Source of the DNA: Spongilla lacustris | Taxonomy: Eukaryota > Porifera > Demospongiae > Spongillida > Spongillidae | Assembly (NCBI GenBank): GCA_949361645.1 | Contig: OX442416.1 | Location: forward strand, 1,651,369 to 1,715,368 | Direction: 5' to 3' | DNA length: 64,000 nucleotides | The notes under the pieces: generated by a model | What the model was told of the DNA's origin: nothing | Databases searched by the model: none | Seen by the model: the letters and a program-made list of their open reading frames with translations, nothing else | Part shown: positions 11,262 to 22,028 of the stretch, piece by piece | How positions within the stretch are numbered: the stretch's first letter is position 1 | Layout of the letters: every line of letters starts with the position of its first letter | Program-made: the position numbers and the translations under genes

Positions 11262-13261
11262 GTGAGTACGCGCGCACAGCATGTCGTACGCGGCGAGATC
11301 AGCGACGTTCTGTCCATATCATCTTACTTGCCATGTGGCAAAGTGCTAGTCGGGCGACCGCGTTTGGTCGGGTATTCGGGTGAAAAGCATATACTAAGAT
11401 TTTTTTATTTTTGTGAATATCGTTTATATATATGTATAATACCACTGCTAGTCTCACATCAGCCGCTGATTGGGTAACAATGAACCCGCTGCAATCCAGC
11501 AGAACAAATCTTGGTATTGTCACCCAAACGCCGTGCAGTAGGGCCCGCCCGACTAGTAAAGCGCTGGTTTAGCTTTTGGTCCATCGATTATGCATAATTA
11601 ATTTCTAAACCGGAAATTACCGGTTATTTTAAAACGAAGAACCTTAACCGACCGGTTATTTTTTAAACAATCACCTTAACCGACCGGGTTGTTTAATTTT
11701 AATAACCTGGTTTTTTTTCCAAACCAACAGGTTTCAAGCCTTACCTGGAGCTGACATTGTATGTGGGGACCTAGCTTGTATTGTCGTAAATATATAATGA
11801 TGAATTCCTCTATAATGTATATGTATACATGTCAGCTCATTTTTGTTCTGCATGATGCCTGTTTCGTTTTTACATGCTGAACAGTATAGCGTTTCAAAAT
11901 CCGGTCACAAAAAAAAAAGTTGCGCAAGTACATTGAAATATGCGGCGCAAATTTGAAAGGTCAACTTTTCATCATAAAGCGACGAATCAGATACTTATCA
12001 AAACTGCTCTTAAAATGATTAATCGATACAAAACTCGTTGCAACCCGATGATTTTGAAAAAATTTGTGACATATACCTACACATTGTGCTGTAGTTTTAG
12101 TGCTGCTGCATAGGCGTACCGGTAATTTACCATGAAAATGGTATCAAAACAAGGTCACGATACCGATGTTAGCGATGTAACTGTACCGGTATTTATGATA
12201 CCCAATCAACTGTATTGTACCAGAAAACGTACAGAAGGCTCGGTAGCCTACAGTACAAATCTTGGTACGTGCTACTACCAGACCACTAACATGAATGGAT
12301 CGCGTGATATGTTCCAATCCATAATTTACAGGCCAGCACAGGCCTGTGCAGGCTTGAATTCCCCCCTGCAAACCAACAAATGACTCGTACATGTGCATGA
12401 AGACAAAATTCACGCGAAACTTCGTGTAGGCCTAGGCCTACGTACAGATTGGGGTAGATGGAAACAATCATTCCATAGCTCAGGTTTCCTTACGTACTCA
12501 CACATAGGTCACATGCACTCAGATACAACCAGTACTGCCAATGTAGCTTACTTGCCCCATGTTTCGCTGTCAGTTTGTCACGGATATAATTATTTGTCCA
12601 TTTTTAGAAACCAGCCATCTTCAATTGCAATTTTATAACTATTAATCACTGCCGATCTTACAAATGAAATTGCTTTTACCGGTACATGTAAATTGATGTA
12701 ATACATGTGTATAAATAGATAAAATTGATCATTCGGCCGTAGTTATAGCAGTCTGCAGCATCAGAGATTTATACATGATCTCTGGCGGTATATATGTGCC
12801 AAATGCAATAAATGTGTATCTGTACATCTATACGTTATAGGCGTCGGAACAGGGGGAGCAATCACTCCCCCAAATGCTGATCTGGATGAGGGGGAGCGGC
12901 GCTCTCCCAATTAATAGTTTCATGAATATAATTAACAACGACCTCTTCCGCTCCCCCGTTATGTACATCTCTTCCAACAGCCTTTAAACAAACTGTAGAT
13001 GACCAAAGGATGTGAATAAGGTAACCTGAGTGTGCCACAAATAGTGGAAACACCTACATATACAAGTATTTGTACATTTACATGTCACAGGACTCCTGAG
13101 TACATCTCCTCCACAAGTCACAAGGCATTAAACAAACAATAGATGATGCACATACACTGCACAGGTACAATTATAATGACCCATGGCCACCACTACCACC
13201 ATTACAATAAATGGTCATAGAAATGGTCACATTCTGTGGGGGGGCCAAGTGGCCTGAAGGA

Positions 13262-13460
13262 AGGAGGAGGAGTCTAGGAGAATGATGTAGGAGGAGGAGG
13301 AGGAGGAGGAGGAGGAGGAGGGAGGAGGAGGAGCAGGAGGAGGGAGGAGGAGGGAGGAGGAGGAGGGAGGAGGGAGGAGAGGAGGAGGAGAGGAGGGAGG
13401 GGGAGGAGAGGAGGAGGAGAGGAGGGAGGGGGAGGAGAGGAGCAGATTTAAAGGAAGAAT
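13262..13460. repeat. GGA-rich purine tract
   Basis: A run of ggaggaggag and gggagg motifs downstream of the copy A stop codon. The equivalent place in copy B (18430-18670) has a similar but differently arranged tract. Confidence 0.85.
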
Positions 13461-14614
13461 GAGTCTAGGAGAGTGAAGTAGGAGGTGGAGGAGGGAGGGA
13501 GAGGAGGAGAGGTATATGAGAGGTCTGAATGTTAATCAGATGCTACTTCACTCTTCTTAGGGGACCATTTGGAGGAGGTGTGGTGCCAACAGCAGCAGGT
13601 GACCACCACCGTGAGGACCGCTGTGCTCACCATGAAGACAAAGGAGAGTATCACTGCCGCCAGCAGGCCTGGGTCCCTCCCCAGAGGGGTACTGCCCTGA
13701 GCAGCCGTGGTAGGGCTGGGTGCGGTCACAAGGGGCGTGGCCTGTCGCCATGCCCACGCACCCAGCAGTCCTCTATTGTACCCCCTGACGCACACCAGTA
13801 GCGACATGGAGGCGTTGGGGGCACTGAAGGAGTACTCCAAAGAGGTGGTGTTGGCAGCAGCAGTGGGGGCACTGCCAACAGAGGAGTTATCGCAGGTCAC
13901 GGGGAGGGGGAGGAGGAGGGCATCGTGCCACTGGACCTCATAGACCACCACGCTCCCATTGGTGATGGGTGGAGGTTGCCAGAACACGTCCACATAGCCG
14001 TTCACCCTCCACAGTGTGGACAGGTTCAAGGGTGAGGAGAGGGGTGCCGAGGGGGTGACCACCGTGGCACAGAGGGTCATGGGTCCCCATCCACCCGTGG
14101 TTCCAACGGTGCCCACAGACACGACGTAGTTTGTCTCTGCCGATAACCCTGTGTGGCTCAACGTCTGGGGGTCTGTGCTCACAGTTGGCACGACCGCACC
14201 CACCTGCATCTGGGGGGCGGGGCCACTCAGGATTATTTGGTAGGATGTGTTTTCTCTGACCACGCCCATTGGTGTGCTCCACATCAGGGATATCGAGGAA
14301 GAGGTGAGTGCCCAGACCTTACAATCAGAGGGTGGAGGCAGAAGTATCTGCAGAGGTTAAGTGGAAAGCTAAAATAAATAAAAAATTTCCTCGTGGAACA
14401 CAATAATGTATTGGTAAGAGTTCCTTCTGGTTCTCCTTCCACTGGTATTCCCCCCCCTCCCCCCTCCACTTCTTCCCCTTATGACCCTTCCCTCCCTCCA
14501 TCCATCTTCTCCCTCTAAAATCTATCTTAATTCACTTATGACCCTTGGATAGCTTACCTCCCTCCCTCTCTCCTTCCCTTCCTACCCCTTTTCCCATCCC
14601 CCCGTTCCCCTAAC

Positions 14615-14690
14615 CTCCTCCCTCCCTCCCTCCCTCCCTCCCTCCCTCCCTCCCTCCCTCCCTCCCTCCCTCCCTCCCTCCCTCTTCCCA
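14615..14690. repeat. (TCCC)n microsatellite at a splice donor
   Basis: About 17 tetranucleotide units begin a few bases after the donor of copy A exon 15715-14696 (minus strand). The corresponding intron in copy B has a (TTCC)n tract instead. Confidence 0.9.
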
Positions 14691-15719
14691 CTTACGCTGC
14701 TGGTGGTAAAATTCACCAGATTGCTCGATGGTAAGCCACACCCCCATGTACCACACAGCTGTGTGCTGAAGGAGTACTGGGCACCAGGGAAGGTCGCAAA
14801 CACCACAGTGCTGCTTCCGTTGTAGGCCTGCTGGGTGGTGCCCAGGCCATACCCCGAGGAGGTCAGCTGGGAGAGTACAGTGAGGTTGGCCAGGGAGAAG
14901 GGGTGCTGTGTGGCCCAGCTGAAGGTGGTGCCGAAGGACCTGCTGTTGCGTACATATGAGGTGGGCGGGGCGGGGGGCCTGTTGGGCACCGTGACGACCA
15001 TTGCCGTGGTGACAGAAGAGTTCCCACTGGGACCGAGGGCATTCACTGCCTGCACCACGATGGCACACGACCCAAAGTCTGCACCATGGTCGGAGATGTC
15101 TGCAGTCAGGTTGGAGGTGGGCGGGGCCACGTACAGTACCCACGTGACCTGCCCGCACTGGAGGTACACCTTGTACTGCTGGACCAGGGCACCTCCCCCC
15201 GACCACGCGAACATGACCCTGCGTGGTACTGTTTGGTACCACGGCGAGAGTTCCGGGAACGGGTACCGTGGCAGGGAATGGAATGGTGACGTTGATCGTG
15301 ACCCCGACCCCCGCATAAGTACTGAAGAGAGGCTGTACCGTAAACAAGTAGGGAATCCCCTGGGACAGCCCCTCCACGTTGACGCTGGACACATTGCTGA
15401 CGTTGGTGGTGCCCAGCAATGATGTAATGGAGTACCTCACCCCGGTCACCTGCTGCCCCGCCCACATGAGGGCCACTGAGTGCGGGGAGAGCACCACTGC
15501 CGTGAGGTTCTGTACTGTGGGGGCGTGTCCTGGGTGTGGCCACAGGTGGTGGTGCCCAGACCTTCGTACTTGGTACTGGCACACGTGTTGATGGCAGATA
15601 TGGTTACGCAACACGAGGAGGAGGGTGGGAGGGATGGGATGGTGAGGGTGGTGGAGGTCTGGGTGGTGACGGTGGAGGGTTGCCCGGCAACTGAAGGATA
15701 GCAGCGTCTGGTGATCTAC

Positions 15720-16223
15720 ACGTGGAGAGATGACATGTTATCTGGTGTTAGGCATTAATTGGAGTAATAGCATTGATAGTTATTTGGTGTTAGGCAGTAA
15801 TAGCATTAATTAAAGTAATTAATTGTAGTAATAGCATTAATTAGAGTAATAGCATTAGATGTTACCTGGTGTTAGGGGTTAATTAGAGTAACAGCATTGA
15901 CATGTTACCTGGTGTTTGGCATTAATTAGAGTAATAGCACTGACATGTTACCTGGGGTTATGGGTTAATTACAGTAATAGCATTGACATGTTATTGTACA
16001 AATACTACAGGTGTCAAGTATTTGTTTTAATGAACACTAAAATATAATACTTCTATAAATTAAATCTTGTACTGTAAGGTGTGCAGGTATTATGTCCATT
16101 ATTATCCATACATCATAGTATTTTGTTAGTTCAATATACATGTATATCTATTGCAATCAAATCAAAAACAAATTATTCATGTTGAATATTTGAATAAAAT
16201 TAATTAAAGAGTACTATATTTTG

Positions 16224-16260
<37 letters not shown>
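15720..16260. other. intronic AT-rich repeats and (AC)n
   Basis: Loose repeats of a gttaggcattaattagagta-like motif (15740-15990) occupy the copy A intron, and an (AC)n tract (16227-16260) abuts the next donor. No coding sequence is seen. Copy B has the same motif family at 20990-21190. Confidence 0.6.
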
Positions 16261-16263
<3 letters not shown>

Positions 16264-16578
16264 TATACACACAGGGGGCCGTTGGGGTTCAGAGGCCTCT
16301 GCCAAGTGAACTGCAGCAGCTGTGAGGTGTACAGGGACACCACCAGCCCTCCCACTCTGCCAGGAGCTGCACACAGAGTGGCTATGGCAACACCACAGCT
16401 AGGCCCTTCTCCAGGTGCAGTGGTAAAGGGGTTAAACTAAACCATCTCCCAAAGGGTACCTACCTTTATTGCACGCCTGCACGGAGATGTTGTAGGATGT
16501 GAAGGGGGTAAGGCCTCCCACAGTGACAGTAGTGGGCGTGGCCAATGGCTGGGTACAGTCCGATCTCTTGTGGACGTG

Positions 16579-17300
16579 ATTGAAGAGAGCATATAATTAA
16601 GGTATCATTTGGTACCAGGTGGGAATGAAGAGAGCCTATAATGAAGGTATCATTTGGTACCAGGTGGGAATGAAGAGAGCATATAATGAAGGTATCATTT
16701 GGTACCAGGTGGGAATGAAGAGAGCATATAATGAAGGTATCATTTGGTACCAGGTGGGAATGAAGAGAGCATATAATGAAGGTATCATTTGGTACCAGGT
16801 GGGAATGAAGAGAGCATATAATGAAGGTATCATTTGGTACCAGGTGGGAATGAAGAGAGCATATAATGAAGGTATCATTTGGTACCAGGTGGGAATGAAG
16901 AGAGCATATAATGAAGGTATCATTTGGTACCAGATGGGAATGAAGAGAGCCTATAATGAAGGTATCATTTGGTACCAGGTGGGAATGAAGAGAGCATATA
17001 ATGAAGGTATCATTTGGTACCAGGTGGGAATGAAGAGAGCATATAATGAAGGTATCATTTGGTACCAGGTGGGAATGAAGAGAGCATATAATGAAGGTAT
17101 CATTTGGTACCAGGTGGGAATGAAGAGAGCATATAATGAAGGTATCATTTGGTACCAGGTGGGAATGAAGAGAGCATATAATGAAGGTATCATTTGGCAC
17201 CAGGTGGGAATGAAGAGAGCATATAATGAAGGTATCATTTGGTACCAGATGGGAATGAAGAGAGCATATAATGAAGGTATCATTTGGTACCAGGTGGGAA
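16579..17300. repeat. 45-bp minisatellite, about 16 copies (copy A only)
   Basis: The unit includes gaatgaagagagcatataat followed by gaaggtatcatttggtaccag. Copies are nearly identical (sporadic c/a, a/g changes). The homologous intron in copy B (22340-22395) has a single unit, so expansion happened after the duplication. Confidence 0.95.
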
Positions 17301-18059
17301 TGTGTCATTGATAAGTTTGGCTATGCTATTGTTTTAAACAACTGATCACATTATCAAAATGCAAGTGATTGTACCTTACAAATATCCTGATGCAAAGATA
17401 ACCCCATGACAACCAGTATAACCCCATGACAACCAGTGCCCTATAACTATAACTCATCAATCGAAACTGCTCTTAAAATTAGATGCAAAAATCGTTGCAA
17501 CCCGTAATATACCTACCATGAAAATGGTATCAAAACAAGGTCACGCTACCGATGTACCGCTATTTATTATATCCAATGAACTGTATTGTACCAGAAAACG
17601 AACAGAAGGCTCGGTAGCCTACAGTACAAATCTTGGTACGTGCTACTACCTGACCACTAACGTGAATGGATCACGTGACATGTTCCAATCCATTGCGGGT
17701 CAGCACAGGCCTGTGCAGGCTTGAATTTCCCCCTGCAAACCAACAAATGACTCGTACATGTGCATGAAGACAAAATTCCGCCCAAAATTCAAGCGAAACT
17801 TCGTGTAGGCCTAGGCCTAGCTATAGCCACGTACAGATTGGGGTAGATGGAAACAAGATATCATTCCATAGCTGAGGATTCTATACGTACTCACACATAG
17901 GTCACACTCAGATATAACCAGTACTGCCAATGTAGCTTACTTGCCCCATGTGCGTCACCCATTTTTAAAAACCAGCCGTCGTCAGTTGCAATATTAATCC
18001 CTCAAATGAAATTGCTTTTATAATTTACCGGTATTACGCGGTGTAATACATGTGTATAA

Positions 18060-18195
18060 ATAGATAAACTGATCATTCAGACGTGCATCAGAGATTTATA
18101 CATGATCTCTGGCAGTATATATGCCAAATGCAATATATACTGCCAGAGATCATGTATAAATCTCTGATGCACGTCTGAATGATCAGTTTATCTAT
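18060..18195. repeat. perfect palindrome, 63-bp arms, 10-nt loop
   Basis: Arms 18060-18122 and 18133-18195 are exact reverse complements around the loop gccaaatgca. The arms contain gatcattcag and catcagagatttatacatga. The homologous position in copy A (about 12715-12815) has only one arm, so the second arm arose in copy B after the duplication. Confidence 0.93.
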
Positions 18196-18701
18196 CGTGT
18201 ATCTGTATATCTATAAGTGCCACAAATAGTGGACTGAAACACGTACAAGTATTTGTATATCTACATGTCACAGGACTTCTGAGTACATCTCCTCCACAAG
18301 GCACAAGGCATAGAACAAACAATAGATGATGCACATACACTGCACAGGTACAATTATAATGACCCATGGCCACCACCACCACCATTACAATAAATGGTCA
18401 TAGAAATGGTCACATTCTGTGGGGGGCAAGTAGCCTGAAGGAAGGAGGAGGAATCTAGGAGTGTGAAGTAGGAGGAGGAGGGAGAGAGGAGTAGATTTGA
18501 AGGAAGGAGTCTAGGAGAGTGCAGTAGGAGAGGAGTAGAGGAGTAGTAGTAGGGGGTGGAGAAGGGAGGGGAGGAGGAGGAGGAGGAGGAGGGAGGGGAG
18601 GAGGAGGGAGGGGAGGAGGAGGAGGGAGAGGAGGAGAGAGAGAGAGGAGGAGAGAGGAGGAAGAGGAGTAGTCTAGGAGAGGTATATGAGAAGTCTGAAT
18701 G

Positions 18702-19511
18702 TTAATCTGCTACTATCCCATCGCTCTTCTTAGGGGACCACTTGGAGGAGGTGGTGTGGTGCCAACAGCAGCAGGTGACCACCACCGTGAGGACCGCTGT
18801 GCTCACCATGAAGACAAAGGAGAGTATCACTGCAGCCAGCAGGCCTGGGTCCCTCCCCAGAGGGGTACTGCCCTGAGCGGCCGTGGTAACAGTGGGTGTG
18901 GCCATGAGAGGCGTGGCCTGTCGCCATGCCCACGCACCCGGCAGTCCTCTATTGTACCCCCTGACGCACACCAGTAGCGACGTGGAGGCATTGGGGGCAC
19001 TGAAGGAGTACTCCAAAGAGGTGGTGTTAGCAGCAGCACTGCCAACAGAGGAGTTATCGCAGGTCACGGGGAGGGGGAGGAGGGCATCGTGCCACTGAAC
19101 CTCATAGACCACTACGCTCCCATTGGTGATGGGTGGAGCTTGCCAGAACACGTCCACATAGCCGTTCACCCTCCAGAGTGTGGACATGTTCAAGGGGGAG
19201 GAGAGGGGTGCAGAGGGGGTGACCACCATGGCACAGAGGGTCACCGGTCCCCATGCACCCGCGGGGCCAATGGTGCCCACAGACACGACGTAGTTTGTCT
19301 CTGCCGATAACCCTGTGTGGCTCCACGTCTGGGGGTCTGTGCTCACGGATGGCACGACTACACCCACCTGCATTTGGGGGGCGGGACCACTCAGGATTAT
19401 TTGGTAGGATGTGTTTTCTCTGGCCACGCCCACTGGTGTGCTCCACATCAGGGATATCGAGGAAGAGGTGAGTGCCCAGACCTTACAATCAGAGGGTGGA
19501 GGCAGAAGTAT
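18702..19511 (-). CDS. receptor exon 25: last FN3 modules, transmembrane helix, tail
   Basis: The exon begins ILLPPPSDCKVWAL and holds two FN3 modules (SISLMW, then YVDVFWQAPPITNGSVVVYE). A hydrophobic helix GLLAAVILSFVFMVSTAVL continues into TVVVTCCCW, then a short tail ending KWSPKKSDGIVAD and a stop. Three cysteines at the membrane edge could be palmitoylated (inference). No signalling motif is visible in the tail. Confidence 0.88.
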   Translation of the reverse strand: MLLPPPSDCKVWALTSSSISLMWSTPVGVARENTSYQIILSGPAPQMQVGVVVPSVSTDPQTWSHTGLSAETNYVVSVGTIGPAGAWGPVTLCAMVVTPSAPLSSPLNMSTLWRVNGYVDVFWQAPPITNGSVVVYEVQWHDALLPLPVTCDNSSVGSAAANTTSLEYSFSAPNASTSLLVCVRGYNRGLPGAWAWRQATPLMATPTVTTAAQGSTPLGRDPGLLAAVILSFVFMVSTAVLTVVVTCCCWHHTTSSKWSPKKSDGIVAD

Positions 19512-21972
19512 CTGCAGAAGTTAAATAGAAAGCTAAGGTAAAAAAATACAATTTCCTCGTGGAACACAATAATGTATTGGTAAGAGTTCCTTCTGGTTCT
19601 CCTTCCACTGGTATTCCCTCCCCCCCCCCCTCCCTCCCCTCTACTTCTTTCCCTTATGACCCTTCCCTCCCTCCATCCATCTTCTCCCTCTAAAATCTAT
19701 CTTAATTCACTTATGACCCTTGGATAGCTTCCCTTCCTTCTTCCCTCCTACCCCTTTTCCCATTCCCCCGTTCCCCTAACCTCCTTCCTTCCTTCCTTCC
19801 TTCCTTCCTTCCTTCCTTCCTTCCTTCCTTCCTTCCTTCCTTCCTTCCTTCCTTCCTTCCTTCCTTCCTCCCTCCCTCCCTCCCTCCCTCCCCTCCTCCC
19901 TCCCTCCCTCCCTCCCTCCTGCCTTTCCCTTCCTACTTACGCTGCTGGTGGTAAAATTCACCAGATTGCTTGATGGTAAGCCACACCCCCATGTACCACA
20001 CAGCTGTGTGCTGAAGGAGTACTGGGCACCAGGGAAGGTCGCATACACCACAGTGCTGCTTCCATTGTAGGCCTGCGGGGTGGTACCCAGGCCATAGCCC
20101 GAGGAGGTCAGCTGGGAGAGTACAGTGAGGTTGGCCAGGGAGAAGGGGTGCTGTGTGGCCCAGCTGAAGGTGGTGCCGGAGGACCTGCTGTTGCGTACAT
20201 ATGAGGTGGGCCGGGCGGGGGGCCTGTTGGGCACCGTGACGACTGTTGCCGCGGTGACAGAAGAGTTCCCGCCGGGGCCAAGGGCGTTCACTGCCTGCAC
20301 CATGATGGCACACGACCCAAAGTCTGCACCGTGGTCGGAGATGTCTGCAGTCAGGTTGGAGGTGGGCGGGGCCACGTACAGTACCCATGTGACCTGCCCA
20401 CACTGGAGGTACACCTTGTACTGTTGGACCAGGGCACCTCCCCCTGACCACGCGAACGTGACCTGTGTGGTACTGTTGGGTACCACGGCGAGAGTTCCCG
20501 GAACGGGTACCATGGCAGGGAATGGAATGGTGACGTTGATCGTGACCCCGGCCCCCACATAAGTACTGGTGAAAGGCTGGACCGTAAACGAGTATGGAAT
20601 CCCCTGGGACAGCCCCTCCACAATGACGCTGGACACATTGCTGACGTTGGTGGTGCCCAGCAATGATGTAATGGAGTACCTCACCCCGGTCACCTGCTGC
20701 CCCGCCCACATGAGGGCCACTGAGTGCGGGGAGAGCACCACTGCCGTGAGGTTCTGTACTGTGGGGGGCATGTCCTGGGTGTGGCCACAGGTGGTGGTGC
20801 CCAGACCTTCGTACGTGATACTGGCACACGTGTTGATGGCAGATACGGTTATGCAACACGAGGAGGAGGGTGGGAGAGATGGGATGGTGAGGGTGGTGGA
20901 GGTCTGGGTGGTGACGGTGGAGGGTTGCCCGGCAACTGAAGGATAGCAGCGTCTGGTGATCTACACATGGAGAGATGATGTGCTTACATGCTATCTGGTG
21001 TTAGGCATTAATTGGAGTAATAGCATTAGATGTTAGGGGTTAATTAGCATTGACATGTTACCTAGTATTAGGGGTTAATTAGTGTAACAGCATTGACATG
21101 TTACCTGGTGTTAGGCGTTAATTAGAGTAATATTACTTCATGTTAGGGGTTAGTTATAGTAATAGCATTGACATGTTAGGAGTAATAGCATTGGCATGTT
21201 ATTGTACAAATACTAAAGTGAGTTTTGTTTTAATGAACACAAAAATATAATACTTCTATAATTGCTTTTAACCTAATGATATGTGAGACTTGACTGCCAA
21301 TGCCTGATAAAGTTTAATACAACCAACCATTATACCATCAGCTACACAACATCACATGTAAGGAAGCTAATTTGACCAATAGCAAACGGTCAACACTAGC
21401 ATTACAATTATTCAAATTTTACTATTCAAACAGATTTAAAAAGATGAATTGGGAAGGAGGATCCATAAGGTACACACAAATATACACAACGCAACACATA
21501 CCACCACACATAAACATAAACACACAAATACACATACACCTACACACACACACACCACCACACACACACACACAACACACATAAATACACACAAAACACG
21601 TACACAAACACATACATGTACACACATACACAACTTGTGAGTTTTGTTTTAATGAACACAAAAATATAATTCTTCTATAATTGCATTTAACCTAATGATT
21701 GATTGTCAATGACCGATAAAGTTTAATACATTATACCATTTGATCCCATCAGCTACACACACATTAATTTTATCACATGTAAGGAAGCTGATTTGACCGG
21801 TCAACACTAGCAATAAATTTGATTTACTACTCAAAACAGATTAAGAAAGGCTTCTGGATTGAGATGGACTGGGAAGGAGGATCCATAAGGCACACACAAA
21901 TATACACAATGCAACACATACCACCACACATAAACATAAACACACAAATACACATACACCTACACACACACA

Positions 21973-22028
<56 letters not shown>

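Larger units (their letters stand above)
9068..11751. mobile_element. hAT-like DNA element, 2.67 kb, with 8-bp target duplication
   Basis: The element runs 9076-11743 and is flanked by a perfect 8-bp duplication cctggagc (9068-9075 and 11744-11751). Its ends are inverted: taaggcttgaaacc at the left and its reverse complement ggtttcaagcctta at the right. Subterminal regions (9085-9230 and 11595-11715) are full of accggtta/ttaaccggt motifs in both orientations. An 8-bp TSD, short TIRs and repeated subterminal motifs are the hallmarks of the hAT superfamily. No transposase frame was recognised, so it is probably non-autonomous. It carries a 33-bp palindrome (9764-9796) and a nested smaller element (10881-11252). 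Confidence 0.8.
13532..16566 (-). pseudogene. 3'-terminal duplicate of Sema-FN3 receptor gene, decayed
   Basis: Four exons homologous to exons 22-25 of the receptor gene: 16566-16464, 16414-16262, 15715-14696 and 14347-13532. They would encode several FN3 domains, the transmembrane helix and the short tail (KWSPKKS...). Damage seen by comparison with copy B: (1) the acceptor before the second exon is AC instead of AG at 16415-16416; (2) two bases are missing near 16270, changing the reading to a TAA stop just before the donor; (3) one G is missing from the run at 15519-15523, shifting the frame; (4) one extra C at 15217-15219 shifts it back about 300 bases later. The first two lesions alone would prevent normal expression. 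The final exon (272 codons) is still open, so loss of function appears recent. Single-base run-length errors in the assembly could explain lesions 3 and 4 but hardly 1 and 2. Confidence 0.85.
11990..17450. repeat. tandem segmental duplication, copy A (about 5.4 kb)
   Basis: Sequence from about 11999 (aactgctcttaaaat) to about 17450 is repeated, diverged by point changes and indels, at about 17467-22550. Matching landmarks are 12132/17518 (ATGAAAATGGTATCAAAACA), 13532/18702 (stop codon of the receptor), 14347/19511, 15715/20960, 16414/22181 and 16566/22333 (exon starts). Copy A is the downstream copy relative to the minus-strand receptor gene and contains its last four exons in damaged form. 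Confidence 0.9.
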
